DNA of 64,000 nt, taken from the NCBI GenBank assembly GCA_037190845.1, contig JBBCJI010000018.1, positions 175,269 through 239,268 of the forward strand, given 5' to 3'. The stretch comes from JBEBVQ01 sp037190845. GTDB lineage: Bacteria > Bacteroidota > Bacteroidia > Chitinophagales > Chitinophagaceae. A model generated the notes under the pieces. That model did no database searches. It was not told the DNA's origin and saw nothing but the letters and a program-made list of their open reading frames with translations. Positions within the stretch are counted from its first letter, which is position 1. Each line of letters starts with the position of its first letter. Below, piece by piece: positions 1-8,784 of the stretch. A program made the position numbers and the translations under genes.

Positions 1-186
1 CGTCAGGATCATGTTTGCACGGATATCTCCGGAAGCTTCCGGCTGACGTGCAATAGCCTCAACAGCGCCTTTACCGATCTGGCCGATACCGACACCGGCA
101 GCCAAAGCTGCGATACCGGCACCAATAGCGCCACCGGCGGCGGCTGTACCATCAATTGCTAACAGCATTGTGTTTAACAGGGACAT
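1..186 (-). CDS. atpE: ATP synthase F0 subunit c, partial (C-terminus cut by window edge)
   Basis: The minus strand from the ATG at 184-186 gives 62 codons before the window ends. The reading begins MSLLNTMLLAIDGT, followed by a first membrane helix rich in Gly and Ala and by the polar loop ending IARQPE, which is the hallmark of the c subunit of the F0 rotor ring. The second helix with the proton-carrying acidic residue lies outside the window. It follows atpB by 26 nt on the same strand, which fits the usual a-c order of an F0 operon. Translation was done by hand; identification is secure although the gene is incomplete. Confidence 0.93.
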   Translation of the reverse strand, partial: MSLLNTMLLAIDGTAAAGGAIGAGIAALAAGVGIGQIGKGAVEAIARQPEASGDIRANMILT

Positions 187-212
187 GTGTATATGGATTT
201 AAATTAAAAAAA

Positions 213-1325
213 CTAAGTTATAGATTTTTGTGCAGCAACATGATGGTCATCTTCCGCACCATGAGCATGATGTTCATGCCCTTCTTCTATGGCCTGCCCG
301 ATAAAAACAGCGGTCAGGTTGGTAAATATGAATGCCTGTATGGCCCCTACCAGTAATTCCAGGAAATACATAAAAATAGTAAATGCCAGCGAAACGGGCG
401 CAAAACCCCATCCCGCCACGTTGCTCAGCGCACCGAAGATAAAGATCATGGAGATGATGCTCAGTATAATAATATGGCCGGCCAGGATATTGGCAAAAAG
501 ACGGATCATCAATGCTACCGGCTTGATAAACATGGAAATGATCTCGATCGGTATCAGCAGCAGCTTCACTCCGAACGGAACACCCGGCGGATTAAGCAGG
601 TGACCCCAGAAATGTTTATTGCTGCTGGCCAGCATAACTATGAAAGAGATCAGCGCCAGGCACGCCGTTACGGCTATATTCCCCGTAAAGTTGGCGCCGC
701 CGGGGAGCAGTCCCAGAAGGTTATTGATCCAGATAAAAAAGAACAGGGTGAGCAGCAAAGGCATGAAACGCATGTACTTATGCCCGAGGTTGGGCTTTGC
801 CACTTCATCGCGGATAAATATGATTACAGGCTCCAGGGCATTCTGGAAGCCCGAAGGCGCCGTCATCACTCCCTTTTGTTTATACCGGCCGGCAACCCGC
901 GTCATGATCCAGAGCAGCAAAATCACTGACAAAATCATGGAAGCCACGTTCTTGGTAATGGAAAAGTCATAAAAAACCTCATCCGGATTTTCAGCAATGA
1001 TCTTGCCCGATTCATCGTTTATGGTATAACCGTTGTGTACCGAGCGGTGACCGTGGTGGCCAAAACGGGAAGAAGAAAAAACAGAAAGGCCGTTATCCTT
1101 ACTATATAAAACAACAGGAAGGGGTACACTGACCGCATGGTCATTCACATCGAACAAATGCCAGTCATATGCGTCACGAACGTGGCCGAAAATCACCTTT
1201 GCAGCGTCGAAACCGCCTTCATGCTGCGTGTCATGATCGCCTTCGTGGGATGCAAAGGAGCTGCTGTTAAAGCCCGAAAGCGTACCAAGCAGTATCAGAA
1301 AAGGAAGAAATCGTCTGAAATTCAT
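213..1325 (-). CDS. atpB: ATP synthase F0 subunit a
   Basis: Stator half-channel subunit of the F0 motor, in the inner membrane. An in-frame ATG exists at 1427, but the ATG at 1325 (370 aa) is preferred because it starts a clear signal-like segment (MNFRRFLPFLILLGTLSGF) and because a TAnnTTTG promoter lies between the two. After a His/Asp-rich periplasmic stretch and an N-terminal extension typical of Bacteroidota, several membrane helices follow. The motif IRLFANILAGH carries the essential channel arginine, and a conserved helix follows at FLELLVGAIQAFIF. The C-terminal tail is His-rich. atpE is downstream, so the window shows the start of an atp operon. Confidence 0.95.
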   Translation of the reverse strand: MNFRRFLPFLILLGTLSGFNSSSFASHEGDHDTQHEGGFDAAKVIFGHVRDAYDWHLFDVNDHAVSVPLPVVLYSKDNGLSVFSSSRFGHHGHRSVHNGYTINDESGKIIAENPDEVFYDFSITKNVASMILSVILLLWIMTRVAGRYKQKGVMTAPSGFQNALEPVIIFIRDEVAKPNLGHKYMRFMPLLLTLFFFIWINNLLGLLPGGANFTGNIAVTACLALISFIVMLASSNKHFWGHLLNPPGVPFGVKLLLIPIEIISMFIKPVALMIRLFANILAGHIIILSIISMIFIFGALSNVAGWGFAPVSLAFTIFMYFLELLVGAIQAFIFTNLTAVFIGQAIEEGHEHHAHGAEDDHHVAAQKSIT

Positions 1326-1347
1326 TATGCAACCCTGAAATTTTGCG

Positions 1348-1379
1348 CAAAGGTAACACAGGAAGAATGAAAATGCAAA
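1348..1379 (-). promoter_or_regulatory. Bacteroidota promoter of atpB
   Basis: On the minus strand TTTG (1376-1379) and TACCTTTG (1348-1355) are separated by 20 nt. This matches the Bacteroidota sigma consensus TTTG-N19-21-TAnnTTTG exactly. The box lies 22 nt before the ATG at 1325 and so decides that start over the upstream ATG at 1427. Confidence 0.8.
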
Positions 1380-1494
1380 AAGAAAAAATGGAAATAGAAA
1401 AATATGACCGTATCCTGAAAATAGCACACATAATGAAAGGATACCACAATACAGCTTCCGGGAGAAAAAATAACTCCGGGAACGTTTTCCGTTG

Positions 1495-1502
1495 TATTTT
1501 TG
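1495..1502 (+). promoter_or_regulatory. -7 box of pckA promoter
   Basis: TATTTTTG fits TAnnTTTG and ends 23 nt before the pckA ATG. No convincing -33 TTTG is visible upstream. Confidence 0.6.
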
Positions 1503-1525
1503 CCGTCTAATTCAAAAAATTCTCT

Positions 1526-3139
1526 ATGCAGGAATCTGGTAAGAAAAACCCATCGGCAGATCTGGCCGGCATGGGTCTCCATGTATCTGTTGCCCACTGG
1601 AATCTGTCCAGTGAAGAACTGACCCAAAAAACCGTTGAACTGGGTCAGGGTGTGTTGAACGATACCGGCGCGTTATGCGTCAGCACCGGTAAATTCACGG
1701 GGCGCTCACCGAAAGATAAATTCACCGTAAAAGATGCCGTTACCGAAAAATCGGTTGACTGGGGTGATGTAAACATCCCGTTCAGCCCCGAAGCTTTCGA
1801 CAAGCTGTATGATAAGGTATGTGCCTATTTTTCCGGCAAAGAGGTTTGGATACGCGATGCCTATGCCTGCGCCGATCCGAAGCACCGGCTCAATATCCGT
1901 GTGATCAACGAGACACCCTGGGCCAACCTGTTCTGCAACGACTTATTCCTGCGCCCTGCAGAAGCGGAAATTGAAACACAAACGCCCGATTGGCTGATCC
2001 TTCAGGCGCCCGGGTTCCTCGCAGATCCTGCCACGGACGGCACCCGCCAGGGTAATTTCACCATTGTAAACTTTACCCGGAAGATCGTCCTGATCGGCGG
2101 CTCCGCCTATACGGGCGAAATGAAAAAGGGCATATTCGGTGTGCTGAACTTCCTGTTGCCGCATAACCATAAGGTACTGAGCATGCACTGTTCTGCCAAC
2201 GAAGGCAAAGATGGCGACGTAGCGCTGTTCTTCGGTCTTTCCGGCACAGGAAAAACCACGCTGAGTGCTGATCCCAACCGCGCACTGATCGGCGATGACG
2301 AGCATGGCTGGGCCGACGGATCGGTATTCAATTTTGAAGGCGGATGTTATGCCAAATGTATTGACCTGAGCGCCGAAAAAGAACCTCAGATCTATGCTGC
2401 TATCAAACCAGGTGCGCTTCTGGAAAATATCAAATTCCATGAGGGTACGAATACCGTTGATTACAGCGATGGCACGATTACTGAAAATACACGCGCCGCT
2501 TACCCGATCTTCCATATTGAGAATGCCAAAGATCCTTCTTACGGCGGCGATCCGAAAAACATTTTCTTCCTGACCTGCGATGCCTTCGGCATCCTACCAC
2601 CGATCAGCAAGCTGACGAAGGAGCAGGCCATGTACCACTTCATCTCCGGCTATACCGCCAAGGTAGCCGGTACGGAAGTAGGTGTTACCGAACCGCAGAC
2701 AACATTTTCCGCCTGTTTCGGACGTGTATTCCTGCCCCTCCACCCGATCCGCTATGCAGAGCTGCTGGGCGAAAAGCTGGAAGCGCATCCCGATGTAAAC
2801 GTATGGCTGGTAAATACAGGCTGGAGCGGCGGCGCTTACGGCACAGGAAAACGTCTGAACCTGAAGTATACACGCGCCATGATCACTGCCGCGCTAAACG
2901 GAGCACTGAATGAAGTGACATTCGAGCCGCACCCTGTATTCGGCGTACTCGTACCGCAATCCTGTCCCGGTGTGCCCGCAGAGATCCTGAATCCACGCGA
3001 TACATGGGAAGACAAGGAAGCCTACGATAAAAAAGCCGGAGAGCTGGCGAAGCTATTCGTTGCCAACTTCGACAAATATGCCGACCAGGCGAATGACGAA
3101 ATATTGTCTGCTGCACCTAAGGTGCTGGCTGACGTGTAA
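1526..3139 (+). CDS. pckA: Phosphoenolpyruvate carboxykinase (ATP)
   Basis: Cytosolic enzyme that converts oxaloacetate and ATP to PEP, ADP and CO2, the entry to gluconeogenesis; in many Bacteroidota it also runs in reverse as a CO2-fixing step. The 537-residue length is that of the ATP-type family. Visible motifs are the substrate-binding TGRSPKDKF (about residues 58-66, with Arg60), the kinase P-loop GLSGTGKTT (237-245) and the metal/nucleotide segment ALIGDDEHGW (253-262). It is a single-gene unit: its own promoter upstream, a perfect palindromic terminator 17 nt downstream. Confidence 0.97.
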   Translation: MQESGKKNPSADLAGMGLHVSVAHWNLSSEELTQKTVELGQGVLNDTGALCVSTGKFTGRSPKDKFTVKDAVTEKSVDWGDVNIPFSPEAFDKLYDKVCAYFSGKEVWIRDAYACADPKHRLNIRVINETPWANLFCNDLFLRPAEAEIETQTPDWLILQAPGFLADPATDGTRQGNFTIVNFTRKIVLIGGSAYTGEMKKGIFGVLNFLLPHNHKVLSMHCSANEGKDGDVALFFGLSGTGKTTLSADPNRALIGDDEHGWADGSVFNFEGGCYAKCIDLSAEKEPQIYAAIKPGALLENIKFHEGTNTVDYSDGTITENTRAAYPIFHIENAKDPSYGGDPKNIFFLTCDAFGILPPISKLTKEQAMYHFISGYTAKVAGTEVGVTEPQTTFSACFGRVFLPLHPIRYAELLGEKLEAHPDVNVWLVNTGWSGGAYGTGKRLNLKYTRAMITAALNGALNEVTFEPHPVFGVLVPQSCPGVPAEILNPRDTWEDKEAYDKKAGELAKLFVANFDKYADQANDEILSAAPKVLADV

Positions 3140-3156
3140 CCCTCCGGACAGACGTC

Positions 3157-3200
3157 ACAGCAAAACACCCGTATGCTATAGCATACGGGTGTTTTGCTGT
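3157..3200 (+). terminator. Perfect palindromic terminator after pckA
   Basis: A 44-nt uninterrupted palindrome centred on TATA, with arms AACACCCGTATGC and its complement at the core and A-rich/T-rich outer parts. It follows the pckA stop by 17 nt and separates pckA from the lasso cluster. It would fold on either strand. Confidence 0.85.
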
Positions 3201-3374
3201 TAAACAAAAGGAAACGTAGCCTGCCTACTCCCGAATCATACAATCAATCACCATTGCATTAAATCGCGTAACTTGTGACTCACTTCATACACTATCACTT
3301 TTTAACCTTACCCTGATCCTGAACTCAGATTATAACAATCAGTTTCTCTTCGGCAACAATATGAACAGCAGTAT

Positions 3375-5204
3375 ATGAGCGTCATTTACGGGTGCATGTA
3401 TTTTGACGGGCGTCCCCTGTCCGGAGAAACACTTAATCATATGAGAACACGGCTGCATCACTGGAATGCCGACGACCAGGGTACGTGGCAGAAAGACCAT
3501 ATGGGCATGGGGCACCTGATGCTGTACAATACGCCCGAATCCCTGCATGAAAAACTGCCGCACTGCAATACGCACGCGGGGTTGACCATCACCGCTGACG
3601 CCCGCATTGATAACCGCGAAGAAATTATCCACAGATTACAAATCAGGACGACACCTGCAGATGTGTTCCCCGACAGCATCCTGATCCTGATGCTGTACGA
3701 AAAATACGGTAGGGATTGTGTACGATACCTGACCGGCGATTTCGCCTTTGCCATCTGGGATGAGCGCAATCAAACCCTGTTCTGCGCCCGGGATCCTATG
3801 GGTGTCAAACCGTTCTTCTATTACTATGACCAGCACGTATTCGCCTTTGCCTCCGAAAAAAAGGGACTCCTGGCTATTCCGGAAGTAAACAAGGACATTG
3901 ACGAATCATTTCTGTATCAACTGCTGCTGTGGCCGGTAGACTATTCCGATACAGCGACCTTATATAGGCACATAAAAAGGCTGGCCCCGGCACACACGCT
4001 CACGGTTCATACCGATCGCCGGGAGTTCACCTCCCACCGGTACTGGACGCTGGATGTAGAAAAGACAATATACCACAAGCGAACGGAAGATTATATCGAA
4101 GAACTGCAGCATCATTTTGAAACCGCCGTACGATGCCGGCTGCGCTCCCATTATCCAATCGGCGCCGAGCTAAGCGGAGGCCTCGACTCTTCCGCGATCA
4201 CCGGTGTCGCCTGCGCTGCAGGCTATGCAGACGATCTCTTCACCTTCTCCAACACAATCCCGGAAGATACCACTGATGAAAACCTCCTGGCATACAGTGA
4301 ACGGGCATACATGGAAGATGTGATCCGCTACCACGGGATCAAAAATGCCGTTTTCATCACCGGAAACATCTGGGAAAACCCGCTTGACGAAATTGACTTC
4401 TGTCTGGAGGTCGACGACGGACTGGAAGCATGGGACCCTCTGTGGCAGGCCCCGTCAAAAAAAGCGGCCTGGGAGCGCCATGTAAGAACCCTGCTGTCAG
4501 GATTTCCCGGAGATCAGTTAGTCACTAATAATGGTTGGCATGCCTACCTGATGGACCGGGAAAACAGCAGTAGTATACGGTATTTCCTTGGCAGCAAAGG
4601 ATATAAAGACCTGAACAGAAGGCTATGGTCGCTGGTGCCCCGGTGGATGGAATACGGCTATCGCAAGACCCGGAACCTGTACCATCATTTTATGCCAAAA
4701 AACCACGAGCCTTTCGTCATCCCCCTGGCTTACCGCCTCAGGCATGGGGATGAGCAATGGTCACATCCGTATTTCCGGGAACGGTTCGTCAGCTACCGGC
4801 ATTTTCTGAGGGCAGCCCTGATTAAACCGCGCGTGGGCCTCCGCCTGGAGGCCGAAACCCGGCACGGCCTCTATTTTAAACTTGAGCCACGCTTCCCGAT
4901 GGCAGACATCCGCCTGACGCAATATTATCTCTCCATGCCCGACGAGCTGAAGGTTAACGGTACCATCAGCAGGGAAACATTTCGGAAAGCTGTACGCCCT
5001 TATCTGCCGGAAACGGTGTTCCTGCGCGACTCAAAATCGGGCAATGTTGCCCCCTTTAAGTTTAACGCAGAAGTAAACAAAAAGCATCAGGACATAGCAA
5101 ATGAAATAGCTTTAAAAGTTAGGAATAAAATAGTTAAGAAACTAAATAAAAATACATACATATCTTCGGCTTACCTTAGAGTTATAAGATGGATTGAAAA
5201 ATGA
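3375..5204 (+). CDS. Lasso-peptide cyclase C1 (asparagine-synthetase-like)
   Basis: Adenylates the acidic side chain in the core peptide so that the N-terminal amine can close the macrolactam, if it works like other lasso C proteins. The 609 residues have the two-domain plan of asparagine synthetase B: an N-terminal glutamine-amidotransferase-like half (LDNREE-type segment seen as ARIDNREE) and a C-terminal synthase half with the PP-loop SGGLDSS starting at Ser267. The catalytic Cys that follows Met in true glutaminases is absent (MSVIYG), as in lasso cyclases. A second copy, C2, lies 1.7 kb downstream. Precursor A1 starts 49 nt after the stop. The last 30 residues are Lys/Asn-rich and AT-rich in sequence. 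Confidence 0.88.
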   Translation: MSVIYGCMYFDGRPLSGETLNHMRTRLHHWNADDQGTWQKDHMGMGHLMLYNTPESLHEKLPHCNTHAGLTITADARIDNREEIIHRLQIRTTPADVFPDSILILMLYEKYGRDCVRYLTGDFAFAIWDERNQTLFCARDPMGVKPFFYYYDQHVFAFASEKKGLLAIPEVNKDIDESFLYQLLLWPVDYSDTATLYRHIKRLAPAHTLTVHTDRREFTSHRYWTLDVEKTIYHKRTEDYIEELQHHFETAVRCRLRSHYPIGAELSGGLDSSAITGVACAAGYADDLFTFSNTIPEDTTDENLLAYSERAYMEDVIRYHGIKNAVFITGNIWENPLDEIDFCLEVDDGLEAWDPLWQAPSKKAAWERHVRTLLSGFPGDQLVTNNGWHAYLMDRENSSSIRYFLGSKGYKDLNRRLWSLVPRWMEYGYRKTRNLYHHFMPKNHEPFVIPLAYRLRHGDEQWSHPYFRERFVSYRHFLRAALIKPRVGLRLEAETRHGLYFKLEPRFPMADIRLTQYYLSMPDELKVNGTISRETFRKAVRPYLPETVFLRDSKSGNVAPFKFNAEVNKKHQDIANEIALKVRNKIVKKLNKNTYISSAYLRVIRWIEK

Positions 5205-5253
5205 ATTTTTTCAGAAAAACGATCGTTTTATCATTGCTGATAAAATTTCATTT

Positions 5254-5403
5254 ATGAATAATATAGAAAATACCGTCCCTACAGACTGTAAAAAAATCTG
5301 GACAAAGCCTGAAATCACAGTATTGGATATAGAAAGCGGCACTGTAGCAGGCCCGGAAGGACTCATGACACCCTCAGGAGCATTCGTCGGCGTAGATTCA
5401 TGA
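5254..5403 (+). CDS. Lasso precursor peptide A1 (49 aa)
   Basis: A small gene directly after C1. The ATG at 5254 is chosen over an upstream in-frame start inside the C1 end because it gives a usual leader length. Leader: acidic/polar start, then KKIWTKP with the W-x-x-P motif (W16, P19) recognised by PqqD-like B1 proteins. Thr30 sits at the classical -2 position, giving the predicted core AGPEGLMTPSGAFVGVDS (A32 to S49), 13 residues after Pro19 as in other lasso precursors. This core has no Asp/Glu at positions 7-9. Glu35 could serve only if cleavage occurs at Ser28 or Gly29. It ends in Asp-Ser, the presumed kinase site. It may be a decayed or non-canonical precursor. Confidence 0.78.
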   Translation: MNNIENTVPTDCKKIWTKPEITVLDIESGTVAGPEGLMTPSGAFVGVDS

Positions 5404-5552
5404 CACTATTTTACCGATACCAGCCAGCATTGTAGCACATAATAATCCCTGCGGTGATCCTGATGCCATCCTTCATTCCGTTACGCGGCATTATCTATGG
5501 CAGGTTGCCCTGCTGCCTGATAATTAAATAAATTATGATAGCGATTACTTCA

Positions 5553-5886
5553 TAACCTGAGTTCGGGATAAAAATACACCCCTCTCTATCTCCCCTCGAA
5601 AGGGAGACGATCAGTGCGTTCCGCTTTTCCTGCATAGTGTTTGGCAAGGACAGTATCTGCCATTGTTGATCGGCAGTCAACTGTGTATAGGTAATGATCA
5701 GCCACTGTAAATGATGGATTTGTACGATTGTGTAATGTTACTTCCGGGGAGGGAATAACGTGGTCGTCTCCCTTTCGAGGGGAGAACGTGAGGGGTGTCT
5801 GACCATTTAGTGTACGGAAAAATAGGATTGTCTCTCTTCGAACAATATGCAAATATGTATGGTATGCTTATCCCGAAATCAGGTTA
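5553..5886. mobile_element. MITE-like element with 19-bp terminal inverted repeats
   Basis: The left end TAACCTGAGTTCGGGATAA (5553-5571) and the right end TTATCCCGAAATCAGGTTA (5868-5886) are inverted repeats with one mismatch in 19. If the outermost TA pairs are target duplications the element is 5555-5884, 330 bp. Inside is a second inverted pair: a 22-nt block at 5591-5612 and its exact complement at 5763-5784, each followed outward by an 8-nt AGGGGTGT block. There is no transposase gene; a weak minus-strand reading frame across it has no recognisable content. Its length, terminal repeats and TA flanks suggest a non-autonomous transposon moved by an IS elsewhere in the genome. Confidence 0.65.
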
Positions 5887-5946
5887 GTAGACAGATTCAT
5901 ATTCAGTACGGTTAACGGACGTGACCAGCCAATAGCCATTTTGTTC

Positions 5947-5967
5947 ATGGCGGCCTTGAGCCGCCAT
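5947..5967. repeat. Small hairpin between direct repeats
   Basis: ATGGCGGC (5947-5954) and GCCGCCAT (5960-5967) form an 8-bp stem with a 5-nt loop. It is bracketed by the direct repeat ATTCAGTACG at 5901-5910 and 5971-5980. Confidence 0.5.
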
Positions 5968-6182
5968 CTCATTCAGTACGTGGGTCTATAATTGCAGGAT
6001 TTTCTCTGATGCACACGAAAACCTCGCAATTTTTCTCGTCCAATATTTTAATTATATAACTGACAGGCAATTCATTAATAGTTCTTAAGGGTCGACTAAA
6101 TAGACTCCAGTTAATGAGTAAATGTGGTCATTAGCCGAATATGTATCTGCTTAAATTAAACAGAACGTATTAATTTTACGGC

Positions 6183-6476
6183 ATGACCACCACTATAACC
6201 AATGAAATCCGGGACAGGAAATATGTACAATCCCCACAGGTCGTCTCCTCAAAGCTCGGGGAGGATATCGTAGTAATGAATCCCGAAACCGGTAAATATC
6301 TTGCCTTGAACCCGGTTGCCGCCGTAATCTTTGAAACCTTTGCCCAGCCGCATACGCCGGCAGAAGTGATAGAGCGTCTGATGCAACAGTTTAATGTGGA
6401 TGAGCACCAATGTACCGCAGAGAGCATCGCGTGCATTCGTGATATGCTGGACCGGGAACTGCTCAAAGAGGCCTGA
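6183..6476 (+). CDS. Lasso B1: PqqD-like leader-recognition protein
   Basis: A 97-residue protein of the PqqD fold (RiPP recognition element). It should bind the W-x-x-P segment of the A1 and A2 leaders and present them to B2. Family features are the strand segment with GEDIVVMNPETGKYLALNPVAA, where a Tyr-Leu-Asn triad precedes a helix, and a C-terminal helix-rich half with a typical PqqD ending (ACIRDMLDRELL). It lies 5 nt upstream of B2, so B1 and B2 are split proteins, the arrangement seen in many lasso clusters. Only one B1 copy exists for the two precursors. Confidence 0.85.
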   Translation: MTTTITNEIRDRKYVQSPQVVSSKLGEDIVVMNPETGKYLALNPVAAVIFETFAQPHTPAEVIERLMQQFNVDEHQCTAESIACIRDMLDRELLKEA

Positions 6477-6481
6477 TCCGT

Positions 6482-6925
6482 ATGAAAAAAATAGCGCTGT
6501 TCTGGAAACTGCCATCTGCAGGTAAAAGAATATTCCTGGAGGTTTTGATCTCCTCGTTATACACCGCTTATCTGCTGCGTAACGACAAGCATCAGCAAAA
6601 GATAACGGACATTATGAACCGGTCGCCGTTTAAAGGCGATACAGACCGGCAACCGGAATTCCGCCGGCGAAAAATCATACAATTCGTCAGCAGCGCTATA
6701 CAAACCATCGCCAAATACACACCCTGGCGCAATGTCTGTTACCACCAGGCGCTCCAGGCCAAGCTGCTGCTGAACCGGCGCGGCATCCCGACCAAAGTAT
6801 ATATCGGCTTTAAAAAGAATGACCGGGGAGCGATTGAAGGACATGCCTGGACCAAATACCAGGATAAAATAATAACCGGATTTTGTAACACGGACGAATA
6901 CATCGTCCTCTCTGAATTTCAATAG
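6482..6925 (+). CDS. Lasso B2: transglutaminase-like leader peptidase
   Basis: A 147-residue cysteine protease of the transglutaminase-like fold that should cut the leader from the core before cyclisation. The catalytic Cys is visible at residue 86 in RNVCYHQALQAK, and the His at 121 in EGHAWTKY; Asp128 is the likely third member. The start follows B1 by 5 nt and the stop is 2 nt before C2, so B1, B2 and C2 form one tight operon. The length is typical of split B2 proteins without a fused recognition domain. Confidence 0.87.
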   Translation: MKKIALFWKLPSAGKRIFLEVLISSLYTAYLLRNDKHQQKITDIMNRSPFKGDTDRQPEFRRRKIIQFVSSAIQTIAKYTPWRNVCYHQALQAKLLLNRRGIPTKVYIGFKKNDRGAIEGHAWTKYQDKIITGFCNTDEYIVLSEFQ

Positions 6926-6927
6926 CT

Positions 6928-8784
6928 ATGGGACAGATCTTCGGGGCGATCGCGCTTACGCCCGGTCTTGAGCCGGGTAAAGAGCTGAAGAAAATGGAAG
7001 ACTACCTCAGCTTCTGGCAGGCGGACGCACAAAGCCGTTATGCAGACGAACACGCGGCTATAGGCAACCGGCTCCTTTTTAACACACCGGAATCACACCT
7101 GGAACAATTGCCGCTGATCTGCCCGCAGCAACGGTATGTGCTCTCCTGTGTCGCCCGGCTGGATAACCGCGAAGAGTTGGCCCCTCTGCTGGGCTATGCT
7201 CCAGATACGATAGACCAGATACCCGACGGCCGGTTCATCCTCGACGCGTTTATAAAATGGCAGGAATCATGTGTACAGCATCTTATCGGTGACTTTGCCA
7301 TCGCCGTATGGGACAAGGCGGAGCAAAAGCTCTTTCTCGCCAGGGACCCCATCGGCGTAAAGCCGCTGTTCTATACGCAGACAGAGCATTACTTCCTTTT
7401 TGCTTCAGATATGAATGCTTTTAAAGCGCATATCCAGCCTGTGGCAGATTTGAATGAAGATTACCTGGCCCATGCGCTGGCCAACCAGCCTAATCCCATT
7501 CCCGCCACCTGCTACACCAATGTTAGCCGGCTGATACCGGCACAATACTATGTACTGGAAAACGGGAGGCTAAGCGCCACCACATACTGGGAGCTGAAAA
7601 TCCGAACCTACCCGGAGCTGAAGACCGAAACAGATTATTACAACCGGTTCCGGGAGCTGCTGCACGAGGCCGTACGCTGCCGCCTGCGGACAACCGGCAA
7701 TATTGGCTGCGAGCTGAGCGGCGGCCTCGACTCTTCCGCTATTACCGTACTGGCAGCCCGCCTGCTGGGGGAAGACGTTTCCCGCCTGCATACGCTCTCC
7801 TATGTTATGCCCGAAGAAGCCAAAGCTTACGACGACAATTGGGTGGATGAAGAGCCGGAGCAGGAAGCAACGATAGCTGCCGCAAATATCCCCCGGAGAA
7901 ATGTACATAAGCTGACCCATGCCTGGTTCGATAATCCTTTCGACGAGTTGGATTACGCTACGGAAGTAAGCGGGGGTATCTCCGATACAGACAGCTACTG
8001 GACCGAAGCCCTCCGCCGGAAGGCCCACGGACAACAGGTCCGGGTTATCTTAAGCGGCTTCCCCGGTGATGAGCTGGTATCAGCTTCGGGCGGAGCTTGG
8101 TTTTTCGATCTGGTTGCCAGGAAAGAATACAGGCAGGTTTGGTCGCTGATCCGGAAGAAACCTATGGAGCGGTTGAAAGGGCTGGCGTCCTTTTTCTTCA
8201 AAAAATATATACACTACTCCGAACCTAAAGACCGGGTCATCCAACAGCAAAAGACGGATTTTTTATCACCTGTGTACAAAAGAAAATACTTCCACACCAC
8301 GTGGTTACAGACATTTCAGCCCGACCAGCGGATATTCCGGAAAGAGCGCATAACCCGGCCCCATACCTGTCTCCGCATGGAGAGCGAAGGGCTTTATGCA
8401 TTACGGAATCAGATAGAAACTCGCTACCCGCTTGCGGATGTACGGTTGATAGAGTTTGTGTATAATATTCCCCCCATTTTCTATAAAGATGCCACACAAT
8501 CACGGCATTTCTTCCGCAAAGCCACAGAAGGTATCCTGCCAGATAAGGTAAGGCTTAGGCAGAATAAAAAGGGAGCGCCGCTGATTTTTGGCCGCCTTAA
8601 ACATTATAAACACCAGAAAGTATTACTCGCCCATTATCAGCCTGCAGGACCGTATCCGGATATGATCCACATGGAGAAACTGCTCAAAACGGTACAAGAT
8701 AATCTCAACAGTAAAAAGGGGGATGCCCCGAGAGCGATACGGTTTGTTTTCTGGCTGATGCGGCTTTCGGAACACAACATCTGA
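6928..8784 (+). CDS. Lasso-peptide cyclase C2 (asparagine-synthetase-like)
   Basis: Second asparagine-synthetase-like macrolactam synthetase, 618 residues, clearly paralogous to C1: both have NTPES followed by an LP motif, ARLDNREE or ARIDNREE, a GDFAIAVWD-type segment and RDPIGVKP. The PP-loop SGGLDSS starts at Ser264. The N-terminal nucleophilic Cys of glutaminases is again missing (MGQIFG). It starts 2 nt after B2, so it is the cyclase of the core operon, and precursor A2 follows 228 nt downstream. The pairing C1 with A1 and C2 with A2 suggests a duplicated cyclase-precursor module. Confidence 0.9.
   Translation: MGQIFGAIALTPGLEPGKELKKMEDYLSFWQADAQSRYADEHAAIGNRLLFNTPESHLEQLPLICPQQRYVLSCVARLDNREELAPLLGYAPDTIDQIPDGRFILDAFIKWQESCVQHLIGDFAIAVWDKAEQKLFLARDPIGVKPLFYTQTEHYFLFASDMNAFKAHIQPVADLNEDYLAHALANQPNPIPATCYTNVSRLIPAQYYVLENGRLSATTYWELKIRTYPELKTETDYYNRFRELLHEAVRCRLRTTGNIGCELSGGLDSSAITVLAARLLGEDVSRLHTLSYVMPEEAKAYDDNWVDEEPEQEATIAAANIPRRNVHKLTHAWFDNPFDELDYATEVSGGISDTDSYWTEALRRKAHGQQVRVILSGFPGDELVSASGGAWFFDLVARKEYRQVWSLIRKKPMERLKGLASFFFKKYIHYSEPKDRVIQQQKTDFLSPVYKRKYFHTTWLQTFQPDQRIFRKERITRPHTCLRMESEGLYALRNQIETRYPLADVRLIEFVYNIPPIFYKDATQSRHFFRKATEGILPDKVRLRQNKKGAPLIFGRLKHYKHQKVLLAHYQPAGPYPDMIHMEKLLKTVQDNLNSKKGDAPRAIRFVFWLMRLSEHNI

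Larger units (their letters stand above)
5404..6182. other. 779-bp non-coding stretch inside the lasso cluster
   Basis: No credible gene is visible. It holds a MITE-like element (5553-5886), then a 10-bp direct repeat ATTCAGTACG (5901-5910 and 5971-5980) flanking a small hairpin (5947-5967), then AT-rich sequence up to the B1 start that should contain the promoter of the B1-B2-C2 operon. I could not assign a clean TAnnTTTG box there. Confidence 0.7.

Noticed and set aside
474..929. 151-codon plus-strand frame opposite atpB
   Set aside because: Shadow of the well-identified atpB gene.
5194..5253. Upstream start for precursor A1 overlapping the end of C1
   Set aside because: It would add 20 residues unlike any lasso leader; the ATG at 5254 gives a normal leader.
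5586..5852. 88-codon minus-strand frame inside the MITE-like element
   Set aside because: It runs through both internal inverted repeats, has no recognisable domain and no plausible start context.
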